Shown: piece after piece, positions 18,021 to 25,897 of the stretch
Numbering within the stretch: position 1 is the first letter of the stretch
Layout of the letters: the number at the start of each line of letters is the position of its first letter
From: JAOUEA01 sp963719165
Lineage (GTDB): Bacteria; Actinomycetota; UBA4738; HRBIN12
DNA: 64,000 nt
Assembly: GCA_963719165.1 (NCBI GenBank)
Contig: CAVRAV010000001.1
Coordinates: 2,418,001 to 2,482,000, forward strand
Direction of reading: 5' to 3'
Position numbers and translations under genes: made by a program
The notes under the pieces: generated by a model
Told to the model about the DNA's origin: nothing
The model's input: the letters and a program-made list of their open reading frames with translations, nothing else
Database searches by the model: none

Positions 18021-18065
18021 CCCCCCGTGGGTGACACGGCGGTTTCCTCGCGTATCCTTCTTCGG

Positions 18066-18082
18066 TAGTCCATATCAGACTA
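18066..18082. promoter_or_regulatory. Inverted repeat TAGTC-N7-GACTA, candidate PadR operator
   Basis: A perfect 5-bp inverted repeat sits immediately upstream of the ribosome site (GAAAGG) of the padR gene, the normal place for an autoregulatory PadR operator. Binding there would also affect the HAD gene in the same operon. Confidence 0.4.
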
Positions 18083-18094
18083 GAAAGGGCAGCG

Positions 18095-18643
18095 ATGGCC
18101 GTGTCGAAGGTGGAGGTCGTGGTGTTGGGATGCCTGGCCGACGAGCCGCTGTACGGCTACGAGCTGCTCGAGCGGATGAGAGCGCGCAGCATGGGCTTCT
18201 GGGCGGACGTCGCCAAGGCGTCCGTCTATCAAGCGCTGCAGCGACTCGAACGCCGCGACCTCGTTCACGGCAAGACGCAGGAGGGGAGCGAGGGCCCGGA
18301 TCGCCGCGTCTACCGCATCACGAAGCCCGGCCGGGACCGCCTCCGCGAGGGCCTGAGCGAGCGCTTCGATGAGCTCGCTCCGTATGAGACGGGGGCCGGC
18401 CTCGCCCTCGGGTTCGTGCACCTGCTGGCCCCCGCGGAGGCTCGCCGCGCGGTTGAGGAGCGCGAACGGGCCGTGAAGGCACTACTGGACGCCTTCGCCG
18501 CCGAGCGAGATCGCACCGCCGGAACGAAGGGCGCCACGAGGATCGTGGCCGACGCCATGCTCGCGCGACAGGCGGCGCTCGCCACGGCCGACCTCGCGTG
18601 GCTGCGTTCATTCCGTAGCACCATCGGCAAGCTCCGTCGTTGA
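18095..18643 (+). CDS. PadR-family transcriptional regulator
   Basis: 182-aa winged-helix repressor. The HTH region is at residues 5-85 (VVVLGCLADEPLYGYELLERM, then ASVYQALQRLERRDLV, RVYRITKPGRDRL). The C-terminal helical dimerisation domain is of the Vir_act_alpha_C type (RAVEERERAVKALLDAF). The start at 18095 follows GAAAGGGCAGCG. Its stop lies in the TTGA just before the HAD phosphatase gene, so the two form an operon. The effector is unknown. Confidence 0.93.
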   Translation: MAVSKVEVVVLGCLADEPLYGYELLERMRARSMGFWADVAKASVYQALQRLERRDLVHGKTQEGSEGPDRRVYRITKPGRDRLREGLSERFDELAPYETGAGLALGFVHLLAPAEARRAVEERERAVKALLDAFAAERDRTAGTKGATRIVADAMLARQAALATADLAWLRSFRSTIGKLRR

Positions 18644-18654
18644 GCGACCGTAGG

Positions 18655-19467
18655 ATGAGCACGATGGAGGCCGCGTTCTTCGATCTCGACAAGACCATCA
18701 TCTCGCGCTCGTCCTCTCTTGCGCTCTCGAGGCCGCTGTACCGCGCGGGCATGGTGTCGCGCTCCCAGCTCCTGCGCGGCGCCTACGCCCAGCTCGTCTA
18801 CCTCATGGTGGGCGCCGACGAGGACAAGATGGAGCGGCTCAAGGAGGGCATGTTGAGCCTCACGCGCGGGTGGGACCGAAACCAGGTCGAGCAGCTCGTG
18901 CGCGAGGTCATCTTCGAGGTGATCGATCCGTACGTCTATCAGGAGGCGCTGGACCTGATGGCCCTTCATCGGAGCGAGGGTCGGCGGATCTACATCGTTT
19001 CCTCCTCGCCGGAGGAGGTCGTGCGGCCGCTCGCGCAGCACTTCGGCGTGAGCGGCGTCATCGCCACCCGCGCCGAGGTGGACGAGACCGGTCGCTACAC
19101 GGGCGAGCTCGAGTTCTACGCGTACGGCGCCTTGAAAGCGGAGGCGATGCGCGAGATCGCCGATCGGGTGGGCATCGATCTCGAGGGCTCGTACGCGTAC
19201 AGCGATTCGATCACCGATGTGCCCATGTTGAGCGCCGTCGGGCATCCCGTGGCCGTGAATCCCGACAAGGAGTTGCGACGACAGGCCGAGGAGCGCGGGT
19301 GGCAGGTCCGCGACTTCCGACGCCCGGTGCGGATGCGCACCCGGATCGCGCGGACGGTGCCGGCTCCCAAGGCCACCATCCCGGCAGCGGCCGTGGGCGC
19401 GGTCGCGGTGGGCGCCGTGCTGGTGTGGGTGGCGCTGCGCTCTCGGACGGGACGTCGCGCCGGCTGA
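18655..19467 (+). CDS. HAD-IB family phosphatase with C-terminal membrane anchor
   Basis: 270-aa HAD phosphatase related to SerB and to the CicA/HAD-IB hydrolases. Motif I is FFDLDKTII, motif II is YIVSSSPEEVV, and motif IV is YSDSITDVPML. The cap between motifs I and II is helical. The last about 30 residues (AAAVGAVAVGAVLVWVAL) are one membrane segment followed by basic residues, which would anchor the enzyme on the cytoplasmic face. ATG 18655 and ATG 18664 are both plausible; a TTG at 18640 overlaps the padR stop. Confidence 0.9.
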   Translation: MSTMEAAFFDLDKTIISRSSSLALSRPLYRAGMVSRSQLLRGAYAQLVYLMVGADEDKMERLKEGMLSLTRGWDRNQVEQLVREVIFEVIDPYVYQEALDLMALHRSEGRRIYIVSSSPEEVVRPLAQHFGVSGVIATRAEVDETGRYTGELEFYAYGALKAEAMREIADRVGIDLEGSYAYSDSITDVPMLSAVGHPVAVNPDKELRRQAEERGWQVRDFRRPVRMRTRIARTVPAPKATIPAAAVGAVAVGAVLVWVALRSRTGRRAG

Positions 19468-19535
19468 TCACCGGCCGGTTTGCGGACGTTCGAGGCCGGG
19501 TGTACGTTGCCGGTTGGCTGCCGAAAGGCGGTTGC

Positions 19536-19651
19536 GAGGGGAGCAGAACCCACGCGCGAGTCATGCCGCGGGAGGCATGCTCAGGACCCGGGGTCGATTC
19601 GCCCCCGGCTCCCGAGCACACGCAGACAGACGCTTGATACCTGCTCCCCTC
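19536..19651 (+). ncRNA. Candidate structured RNA: three-way junction closed by a perfect 11-bp stem
   Basis: GAGGGGAGCAG (19536-19546) is exactly complementary to CTGCTCCCCTC (19641-19651), enclosing 94 nt. Inside lie two hairpins. One is 19558-19582 (GAG, bulged T, CATGCC, loop GCGGGA, GGCATG, CTC). The other is 19588-19608 (CCGGGG, 9-nt loop, CCCCGG). The overall shape recalls small structured RNAs, but tRNA, 5S and SRP RNA signatures are absent. It sits between convergent genes, so a composite bidirectional terminator is the main alternative. The strand is not determined because the stems are symmetrical. Confidence 0.4.
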
Positions 19652-19672
19652 ACTCTTGCCCGGCGCGGGCGC

Positions 19673-20836
19673 CTACGTCCGCGCGGGCGGGGCGATCGCG
19701 GGAACCTCGTACTCGAAGTGCATCCCGTCGGGCACGGTCCAGGTGCCGCCCCAGCTGAAGCCGTGGCGCCGCATCACGGCGACCAGCCGAGGATCCTGGT
19801 GCGGCCTGGCCCCGTACGGGTTCTGCGAGGCATTGATGTCGACGGCGGCGCCCCACGCGTGATGAGACGGTGAGCCGTTGGGGCGCCGCATCACCGTTCG
19901 CGACGCGAAGCACCCCGCGTAGCCGTGGATCAGGCCCGACAGGCCTCGTCGTCGAAGCTCGTTCATCGCCGCGGTGAGCGGGGCGAACACCACCCGGTTG
20001 CACGTGGTGCTCCCGAGCAGCGGCACCCGGCGGCTCGCGAGATGCAGGCGTGCGAACGTGCCTCCCATCTGTAGGTACCCAGGGCGTCCCGGGTAGGGCC
20101 GGGCCACGAACTCGCCGAACCCCACCTTCATGAGGACCTGCGGCCAGGTGGAGTCGGCGTGACGGCGGAACCGGGCGCGCCCGGGCGCCCGCACGCGTAC
20201 CGGATACCCCGGGCCGGCGAGCCTGCGCACCCGCGAGGCGAGGGCCGCCTCGGCGGGATGCCCCTTCATCTGCAGGAGCGCGAAGCGCGCCGTCCGAACG
20301 TGCAGGGCCGCGCCGGTGGCTCGCGAAACGAGGAGCTCGCTCCACGCAGCCACGGGGTCCGGAACCACTGCCCCGACGGTGACGCGGGCGCCTCCCCGGA
20401 AGATCATGCGGTCGCCTACCTTCAGTCGCCGGAGCGACGCGCTCGTGCTGCCCAACACCCCGCGGCCGTGTGCGAGCGCCGTCAGCACGTCGGCTCGGTA
20501 CACCTGTGGGAGGAACGGAGCGAGCTCGGAACCCTTCGCCGCGAGGGCGTCGATGGGGATCGCGAACGGCGCCGGCGCGCGATCCACGATCGCGCCACCT
20601 CGCCGGGCCGAGCGCACCATCCAGGCGGTGTCGCCCGCGACCATCACGGCGCGTTCCACCCCGGGGATCTTCGCGAGCCTGGGGCCCAGGCCCGTCGGGA
20701 ACCCACCGGTGCGCCAGGCGAGGTACGCCGGCGGCAGCCAGGTGCCGGGGGCGGTGTGCCCACTCGCGGCCCCGGTCGGCGGCGCGAGCCAGAGAACCAG
20801 GATCAGTGAGAGACCGCCGACAAGGGAGCGGCTCAA
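19673..20836 (-). CDS. Secreted M15-type D-alanyl-D-alanine carboxypeptidase
   Basis: 387-aa exported protein. Residues 1-24 are a signal peptide (MSRSLVGGLSLILVLWLAPPTGAA). About 240 residues of unrecognised sequence follow. The C-terminal about 120 residues form an M15_4-like zinc peptidase domain, with the SxHxxGxAxD motif as SHHAWGAAVDINA and the last ligand in MHFEYE. The enzyme should trim peptidoglycan peptides outside the membrane. The central region contains KVGDRMIFRGGARVTVGAVV, a beta-rich segment that may recruit it to the wall. It converges on the HAD gene across the structured element. Confidence 0.9.
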   Translation of the reverse strand: MSRSLVGGLSLILVLWLAPPTGAASGHTAPGTWLPPAYLAWRTGGFPTGLGPRLAKIPGVERAVMVAGDTAWMVRSARRGGAIVDRAPAPFAIPIDALAAKGSELAPFLPQVYRADVLTALAHGRGVLGSTSASLRRLKVGDRMIFRGGARVTVGAVVPDPVAAWSELLVSRATGAALHVRTARFALLQMKGHPAEAALASRVRRLAGPGYPVRVRAPGRARFRRHADSTWPQVLMKVGFGEFVARPYPGRPGYLQMGGTFARLHLASRRVPLLGSTTCNRVVFAPLTAAMNELRRRGLSGLIHGYAGCFASRTVMRRPNGSPSHHAWGAAVDINASQNPYGARPHQDPRLVAVMRRHGFSWGGTWTVPDGMHFEYEVPAIAPPART

Positions 20837-20912
20837 CGGGGATGCGCGCAGCTGGTTCTCCCATCCATCTGACGGACGAAGCCACCAGGGTACGCGGCGT
20901 GGCCGACCCCGA

Positions 20913-21170
20913 CTATGCGTGCGCGGCGGGATGCTCCAGGAGATCGGCGAGTCGCTCGGCGCGATCGGCGGCCTCGCGTGAGAGCCCGGCGGACACGGCC
21001 GTGGCGATGCGCGCGAGCTCCCGCTCGACGGACGGCGAGAGGCGTCGGCGCCGTCCGCCGACGAGGGGTTCGAGCCGGCCCACCGCGAGATCCAGCCGTG
21101 CCAGATAGGCCGCCGTGGGGTGCCTGCGCGCCCGGTAGCCGCTGAGCGAGATCACCTGAGCATCTGCCAT
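20913..21170 (-). CDS. Small hypothetical protein (85 aa)
   Basis: Not recognised. The protein starts MADAQVISLSGYRARRHPTAAYLARLDLA, a motif (ISLxxYRxRR) also found at the N-termini of other small uncharacterised actinobacterial proteins, and is otherwise helical and basic. The long open frame running upstream of 21170 is shadow coding against the BNR gene. A TATGGT hexamer ends 6 nt before the ATG, supporting this start as a leaderless gene. Confidence 0.6.
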   Translation of the reverse strand: MADAQVISLSGYRARRHPTAAYLARLDLAVGRLEPLVGGRRRRLSPSVERELARIATAVSAGLSREAADRAERLADLLEHPAAHA

Positions 21171-21176
21171 GACGCC

Positions 21177-21182
21177 ACCATA
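21177..21182 (-). promoter_or_regulatory. Candidate -10 hexamer (TATGGT)
   Basis: On the minus strand TATGGT, 6 nt, then the ATG at 21170. No recognisable -35 box. Confidence 0.3.
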
Positions 21183-21217
21183 GACCGGGGGTCTGACACG
21201 GCTTGGAGCGCGCGCGA

Positions 21218-22288
21218 CTACGCCACCCGGACGCTCGTCACGGGGGCCAAGCGCTCGTGCACCGTGAACCAGCTCGCCCCCCCGTTCCCCGAGCCGAAGA
21301 CGTCGCCGCTCGTGGCGCCGAAATACAGGCCCAGACCGGCGCCCTCCCCCTCCCGGTCGAAGGCCTGGCGGAGCACCGTCAGATAGGCCTCGCGCGCCGG
21401 CAGCCCTTGGCCGCGTTCGAGCCAGGCGGCCCCGGCGTCGCGCGTCTCGTACACGCGCACGGATCCCTGCGGGGTCACGCGGTCGACGTCGGCCGTCAGC
21501 GGGATCACGAACGCGCAGTCGGGGTCCGCAGGGTCGAGTACCAGCGGAAACCCGAAGCCGCTCGGCAGGCCCTCCGCGATGTCGGTCCAGCTGTCCCCGG
21601 CGTCGTCGCTTCGATAGACGCTCCCGTGGAACTGCAGGAAGAGCCGTTCGGGCCGCAGCGGCGCACGATGCATGTTGTGCACGCACAGGACGTTGGTGCC
21701 TTGCCGCCCCTCCTCGGGGAGGTAGCCCGGCACCAGGCCCTCGAATCCCGTTCGCCAGCTCTGCCCCGCGTCCGAGGTTGTCCACACGCCGGCCGCGGAC
21801 ACGCCCACCGCGAGGCGGGCCGGGTCGCCCGGCCACGGGCAGATCGAATGCAGGGCCAGGCCGCCGAACCCGGGCTGCCAGTCGCCTGCCTGATGCTCCT
21901 TCCAGAGCGCGTCGTTGAGCGTCCACGATTCGCCGCCGTCCGTGCTGAAGAAGAGCGCGGCGGGGTCCACACCCGCGTACAGCACCCCCTCGGCCTCGCC
22001 CGGCTTGACGATCCAGATCCGGCCGAGCGATGCCCCGGTCTCCTCAGGGAACGAAGGCCCCTCGGCCTGCTTCCACTCGCCCCGGGGGTCGTCCGTGTAC
22101 ATGAGGCGCGGGCCGTAGAAGCCCGAGGTGACCGACGCCAGGTACCGGCCCGTGCGTGGGTCCCGCATGGCGTACTCAACGACGTCGCCCGGGAACGCGC
22201 GGGTCACCAGCGCGAACGGATCGCCCGCCGCTGGGTCCCCGTCGAGCACGAACAGCCCCTTCTTCGTTCCCACGAGCAGTTCAGTCAT
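21218..22288 (-). CDS. BNR-repeat beta-propeller protein (sialidase/VPS10-like fold)
   Basis: 356-aa cytoplasmic propeller (no signal peptide; begins MTELLVGTKKGLFVL). At least five Asp-box-like repeats are visible: STDGGESW, TSDAGQSW, SDDAGDSW, TRDAGAAW and GSGNGGASW. The conserved opening LLVGTKKGLF is typical of a bacterial family annotated as exo-alpha-sialidase, but catalytic residues for that activity are not evident. The ATG overlaps the stop of the ThiS/MoaD-like gene by 8 nt, so the two proteins are made together. This pairing recurs in actinobacteria, and its function is not established. Confidence 0.88.
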   Translation of the reverse strand: MTELLVGTKKGLFVLDGDPAAGDPFALVTRAFPGDVVEYAMRDPRTGRYLASVTSGFYGPRLMYTDDPRGEWKQAEGPSFPEETGASLGRIWIVKPGEAEGVLYAGVDPAALFFSTDGGESWTLNDALWKEHQAGDWQPGFGGLALHSICPWPGDPARLAVGVSAAGVWTTSDAGQSWRTGFEGLVPGYLPEEGRQGTNVLCVHNMHRAPLRPERLFLQFHGSVYRSDDAGDSWTDIAEGLPSGFGFPLVLDPADPDCAFVIPLTADVDRVTPQGSVRVYETRDAGAAWLERGQGLPAREAYLTVLRQAFDREGEGAGLGLYFGATSGDVFGSGNGGASWFTVHERLAPVTSVRVA

Positions 22289-22550
22289 CGCGACCTCCCG
22301 AGATCGACGGCAGGACGTGCACGACGTCCTGCGGCGTGAGCGGCGCGTCCTCGCGAACGCGCTCGCCGTTCACGAACACGTTCACGTGCGCGCGCACGTG
22401 GCCCTGCTCGTCCAAGATCCATCCGACGATCGGCGGGTACCGGCGTTCGAGCGCGCCAAGCACCTCGCCCACGCTCGTGCCGGGGAAGTCGTGCCGCGCC
22501 TGTCCTCCCGCGCGGTCGCGGAGCGGCGCGCGCAGGTTGATCACCGCCAT
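22281..22550 (-). CDS. ThiS/MoaD-family ubiquitin-like protein
   Basis: 89-aa beta-grasp protein. The start at 22550 (MAVINLRAPLRDRAGG) gives a normal MoaD N-terminus; the frame upstream has no family similarity. The core contains VGEVLGALERRYPPIVGWIL and HVNVFVNGERVREDAPL. The C-terminus is SISGGRDD: the di-glycine used for adenylation and thiocarboxylation is followed by three more residues, so it would need trimming to act as a sulfur carrier. It is coupled to the BNR protein downstream. Confidence 0.88.
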   Translation of the reverse strand: MAVINLRAPLRDRAGGQARHDFPGTSVGEVLGALERRYPPIVGWILDEQGHVRAHVNVFVNGERVREDAPLTPQDVVHVLPSISGGRDD

Positions 22551-22724
22551 GGGTTGCACCTTACCGCGGGCGTCCGACGCGGGCACCGCTCGTCCGTGGG
22601 CTCCCGACGTGATGGCCGTCACGGCAGCGTGGGTCGGGCGCGCCTAGCGTTGCCGGATGTCATCCGTCCCTCGCGGACGGGCCGAGCCGCGGAGCCGTGT
22701 CGCTCAACGGGATGGAGGACGGGC

Positions 22725-23831
22725 ATGGAGGAGATCGCGCGGGTCGTGCTGGCGCTCGAGGAGCCCGACGTCGCCGAGGAGGTCATGCACTTCCTCGATC
22801 GAAGCGGGCGCGCCCGCGTGGTGGCGACCGCCCAGGACGATCGTCAGCTCCAGGCCGCCGTTCGTCAGCTGGAGCCCGATGCCGTCGTGGCGCAGCCGTC
22901 GCTGGTCGCCTCTGAGTGGGCACCGCAGGGGCCCTTCCTCGCTCTCGACACGCGCGAATCCGTGGCGTCGCTTCGCGCGGCCATCCGGGCGGGCGCGAGC
23001 GGGTTCTTCGTATGGCCTTCGGACCGCGACGCGCTCGCCGGCGCCGCGGCGGCGACCGTGGCGGTGGCTGAGCGGCAGGTCCGGCGCGCCGTCGTCGCGG
23101 GCGTGCACGCGGCACGTGGCGGCGCGGGCGCCACGTTCGTGGCCTCGCACCTCGCGGCGGCCTTCGCACGGATGGTGCGCGACGTCGTCGTGCTCGACGC
23201 CGACCCCTTGTACGGCGACGTCGCCGCCGCGCTCGGAGCCCCGGTTGATGAGGTGCACACCGTGGCCGACCTACTCCCGCTGGGGGATGAGCTCGACCCC
23301 GACCATCTCGCCGAGGCATTGTGGACCCACGGCGACGGGTTCCGCGTATTGCTCCCGCCGGCGCCGGATCAGGCGGCGGCCGTGCGAGCCGAGGACCTGC
23401 GGGCATTCGTCGACGTGGCCGCCTCGTCCTGCGACGTGGTCGTCCTTCACCTCCCGCGGGCGCTGGACGAGCCTGCTCGCGTCGGCATCGAGGCGTGCGA
23501 TCGCGTCCTGGAGGTGCTCTCACTCGACGTGCTGTCGTTCCGGGCCGCGAGCCGCGCCCTCGAAGCGCTCGACCCGTTCAGGGGCTCGGATCGATTGGGG
23601 TTCGTGGTGAACCGCGCGGCACGCAGCGAGATCGCGCCGGCCGACGTGACCCGGGTCTTCGGCGTGGAGCCGCTGGCGATCATCCCGTTCGATCGCTCCG
23701 TGACGCGCGCACAAGATCACGGTCGTCTGCTGCCGGGGCGCGGACGGATGGCACGGGTATTCGACCGTCTGGCCGCCCGCGTCCTGGAGCCCGCGACCGC
23801 CGAGGCTACGGCAGCAGCAACAGGTCCGTGA
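22725..23831 (+). CDS. tadZ: TadZ/CpaE-like pilus-assembly ATPase
   Basis: 368-aa protein with an N-terminal receiver-like domain (about 1-115, lacking the phospho-Asp consensus) and a C-terminal MinD/ParA-type ATPase domain. The deviant Walker A region is AARGGAGATFVASHLAAAF, and the switch region VVLDADPLYGDVAAALG is intact. In Tad/Flp systems this protein localises the pilus machine to a pole. The start at 22725 has GGAGG 6 nt upstream. It is unusual that it stands alone here, about 17 kb from tadA-tadC. The 3' end overlaps the convergent FkbM gene by 26 nt. Confidence 0.9.
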   Translation: MEEIARVVLALEEPDVAEEVMHFLDRSGRARVVATAQDDRQLQAAVRQLEPDAVVAQPSLVASEWAPQGPFLALDTRESVASLRAAIRAGASGFFVWPSDRDALAGAAAATVAVAERQVRRAVVAGVHAARGGAGATFVASHLAAAFARMVRDVVVLDADPLYGDVAAALGAPVDEVHTVADLLPLGDELDPDHLAEALWTHGDGFRVLLPPAPDQAAAVRAEDLRAFVDVAASSCDVVVLHLPRALDEPARVGIEACDRVLEVLSLDVLSFRAASRALEALDPFRGSDRLGFVVNRAARSEIAPADVTRVFGVEPLAIIPFDRSVTRAQDHGRLLPGRGRMARVFDRLAARVLEPATAEATAAATGP

Positions 23832-25839
23832 AGTCGTTCGGCCCGGCGTAGCGTTCCGCGAGCGAGGCGACGTCGGCGGCGGGCAGGGGGACCGCGCGGT
23901 CTTCGTCCTGCGCGCGCCGCAGGTCGACCACGCGGGAGAAATGGGTCGCGACGAGATCGGTGAAGGTCCGCAGGCCGCCCGAGCGCCGGAGCGCCGCGGG
24001 CCAGAACTCGCTCACGACGGGCACGCGGGCGCTCAGAAGTGATCCCGCTCCGGCCAGGACCTGGCCCTCGTGACCCTGGACGTCGAGCCACGCCAGCGTG
24101 AGCGTCTGCGGCCGGACGGCGCCCGTCTGGGCGAGCGTGTCCAGGCGTGTCACCGATACCGCGATCGCGGACCGCCTCACCTCGTCGTCGTCGCGAACGG
24201 CTCCGCGCGAACGAAGCCGGTGGTCGCCCCAGTTCCCCTCGGAGAGCTCCAGATCCAGATCGCCGTCGCGGTCGGAGAGCGCCACGGGCACCACCGTGAC
24301 GCGGTCGGTGAGCTCGTTCAGGGTCAGGTTCAGGCGCAGGAACTCCAGGTTTGCCGGGGCGGGCTCGATCGCCACGCCCGAGTCCGCGCCGAAGAGCCGC
24401 AGCAGCGGAACGATCGAGGTCCCGATGTTCGCGCCGACATCCAGCACGCCGCCGCCCGCGAGCACGCGCTCCGCCGACGTGCCACGCGACTCGGCGAGCA
24501 GTTCCATAGCGCAGCGCATGGTTGCGAGGTCGTAGGCGCCGTGCACGAACGTATGCCGCGCTACCTCTCGGTCCGCCGTGGGCAACGCGAATCGCATCCC
24601 CGCGTCGCTATCCACCACCACCGCGGGCGCGAGGCTCCCCAACAGGTCGAACGCAGGACCTCGCAGCGCGGTGTCGTCGGCTCGTTGGCGGCTTCGTTCC
24701 GCGATGTCCGCGAGGACGGCGGCGGGATCCTGCTCGTGCTGCCCGTATCGGCGGTTCACCCTCGTCTGGGCCTGCCACCAAAAGGGAGCGATCGCGGCGC
24801 CCGCCACCAGCGCAGCCGCGGCCACCGCGATCGGAAGATATTCGAACCCGGCCGATGTCGCCACGATCGCGGCCACGCTCGCTGCCACGGCCAGGGCGGC
24901 CGCAGCCATCCCCACGGTCCAGATCCGGTAGTCGGCCATGAAGCCGACGAACCGGAAGATGCCGAACGCGCGGTAGCGCACCACGGCGACGGTCACCGCG
25001 ACCGGGATCCCGATCGCGCCCAGGCACCAGGCCGCCACCTTGAGGGGCTGGTCTTCCGCGAAGGGGCGCGCCCCGGGGACCGCGAACGCGGCCACGCACG
25101 CCACGGCAGTCGCCGAGGCCGCCACCACGACGGGACGCAGCTGATCGCGGTCGGATCCGGACACCGCACCAACCCGACGCCACGCGAAGACCAGGGCCGC
25201 AAGGAAGGCGGCGCCGAGCAGCGCCGTGCCCGCCACCGCCGCGGCGGGGAGGGCGGTTCCACGAGCGCCGACGCACCCTGGCGCGCCGTATGCGAGCGCC
25301 CCGAGGCTTTCGGTCGATGCGAGCGCGGCCAGGGCGATCGCGGCCGTCCCGAGCCACGCGAGCCCGGGTGCCGCGAGGAGGCGTCGTCCGCCGATCCCTC
25401 GTTCCCGGATCGGACCCGGCGTTCCGAACGGGAAGAACGTGAGCGCCGTGATCGTGCACGCGGCCCAGATCCCGACGCCGACGACCGACGCCGCGGGAGT
25501 GCCGGATGAGGCGTCGGGGGTGCTCGTGAGGATCGCGATCGCCCCGCCGCCCGCCCCGCACCCGGTGACGGCGATCGCCGCGGCCCAGGACCCGGCCGCG
25601 AGCGCCGTTCCCCCCGCCGCCATCAGCCAACCCGTCGCGTTTCCGGTCTTCGCGGCGACCACCGCGCCCACGAACGCCGTGAAGGCCGCGCCCGCCGCGA
25701 TGAGGAGCACGAGCCGGTCCCCGCCCGGAGGCTGCGCGTGATGGCCGAGCGCCCGCACGGCGGCGGTCGCCATCGCTGCCGCCGTGAGCCCCAGCACCCA
25801 CGCACCGATGGCGCGCGACCGGATCCCCGACTCGCCCAC
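23806..25839 (-). CDS. Membrane sensor-like domain fused to FkbM methyltransferase
   Basis: 677-aa protein. Residues 1 to about 345 carry roughly nine membrane segments. The transition RYRAFGIFRFV then QTRVNRRYGQHEQDPAAVLADIAERS matches in layout the end of the input domain in the sensor kinase at 9.6 kb (RYHLFDIDVVI ... RNRAQRFADRLVYG). Residues about 460-640 are an SAM-dependent FkbM domain: motif I LDVGANIGTSIVPLLR, then VAIEPAPANLEFLRLNL, RLDTLAQTG and LAWLDVQGHEGQVL. FkbM enzymes O-methylate sugars or related hydroxyls; the acceptor is unknown. The single frame has no stop between the parts, so the fusion is real in this sequence. Confidence 0.88.
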   Translation of the reverse strand: MGESGIRSRAIGAWVLGLTAAAMATAAVRALGHHAQPPGGDRLVLLIAAGAAFTAFVGAVVAAKTGNATGWLMAAGGTALAAGSWAAAIAVTGCGAGGGAIAILTSTPDASSGTPAASVVGVGIWAACTITALTFFPFGTPGPIRERGIGGRRLLAAPGLAWLGTAAIALAALASTESLGALAYGAPGCVGARGTALPAAAVAGTALLGAAFLAALVFAWRRVGAVSGSDRDQLRPVVVAASATAVACVAAFAVPGARPFAEDQPLKVAAWCLGAIGIPVAVTVAVVRYRAFGIFRFVGFMADYRIWTVGMAAAALAVAASVAAIVATSAGFEYLPIAVAAAALVAGAAIAPFWWQAQTRVNRRYGQHEQDPAAVLADIAERSRQRADDTALRGPAFDLLGSLAPAVVVDSDAGMRFALPTADREVARHTFVHGAYDLATMRCAMELLAESRGTSAERVLAGGGVLDVGANIGTSIVPLLRLFGADSGVAIEPAPANLEFLRLNLTLNELTDRVTVVPVALSDRDGDLDLELSEGNWGDHRLRSRGAVRDDDEVRRSAIAVSVTRLDTLAQTGAVRPQTLTLAWLDVQGHEGQVLAGAGSLLSARVPVVSEFWPAALRRSGGLRTFTDLVATHFSRVVDLRRAQDEDRAVPLPAADVASLAERYAGPNDFTDLLLLP

Positions 25840-25897
25840 GGCCGGACCCTATCGCAGCCCGCCGCGGGGACCGGCCGGGCGCGCGTGCCTCCCGCCG

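Noticed and set aside
19536..19651. tRNA or 5S rRNA identity for the structured element
   Set aside because: No D-loop GG, no U33-anticodon layout, and no TTCGANNC T-loop; the 5S consensus (CCGAAC region) is also absent.
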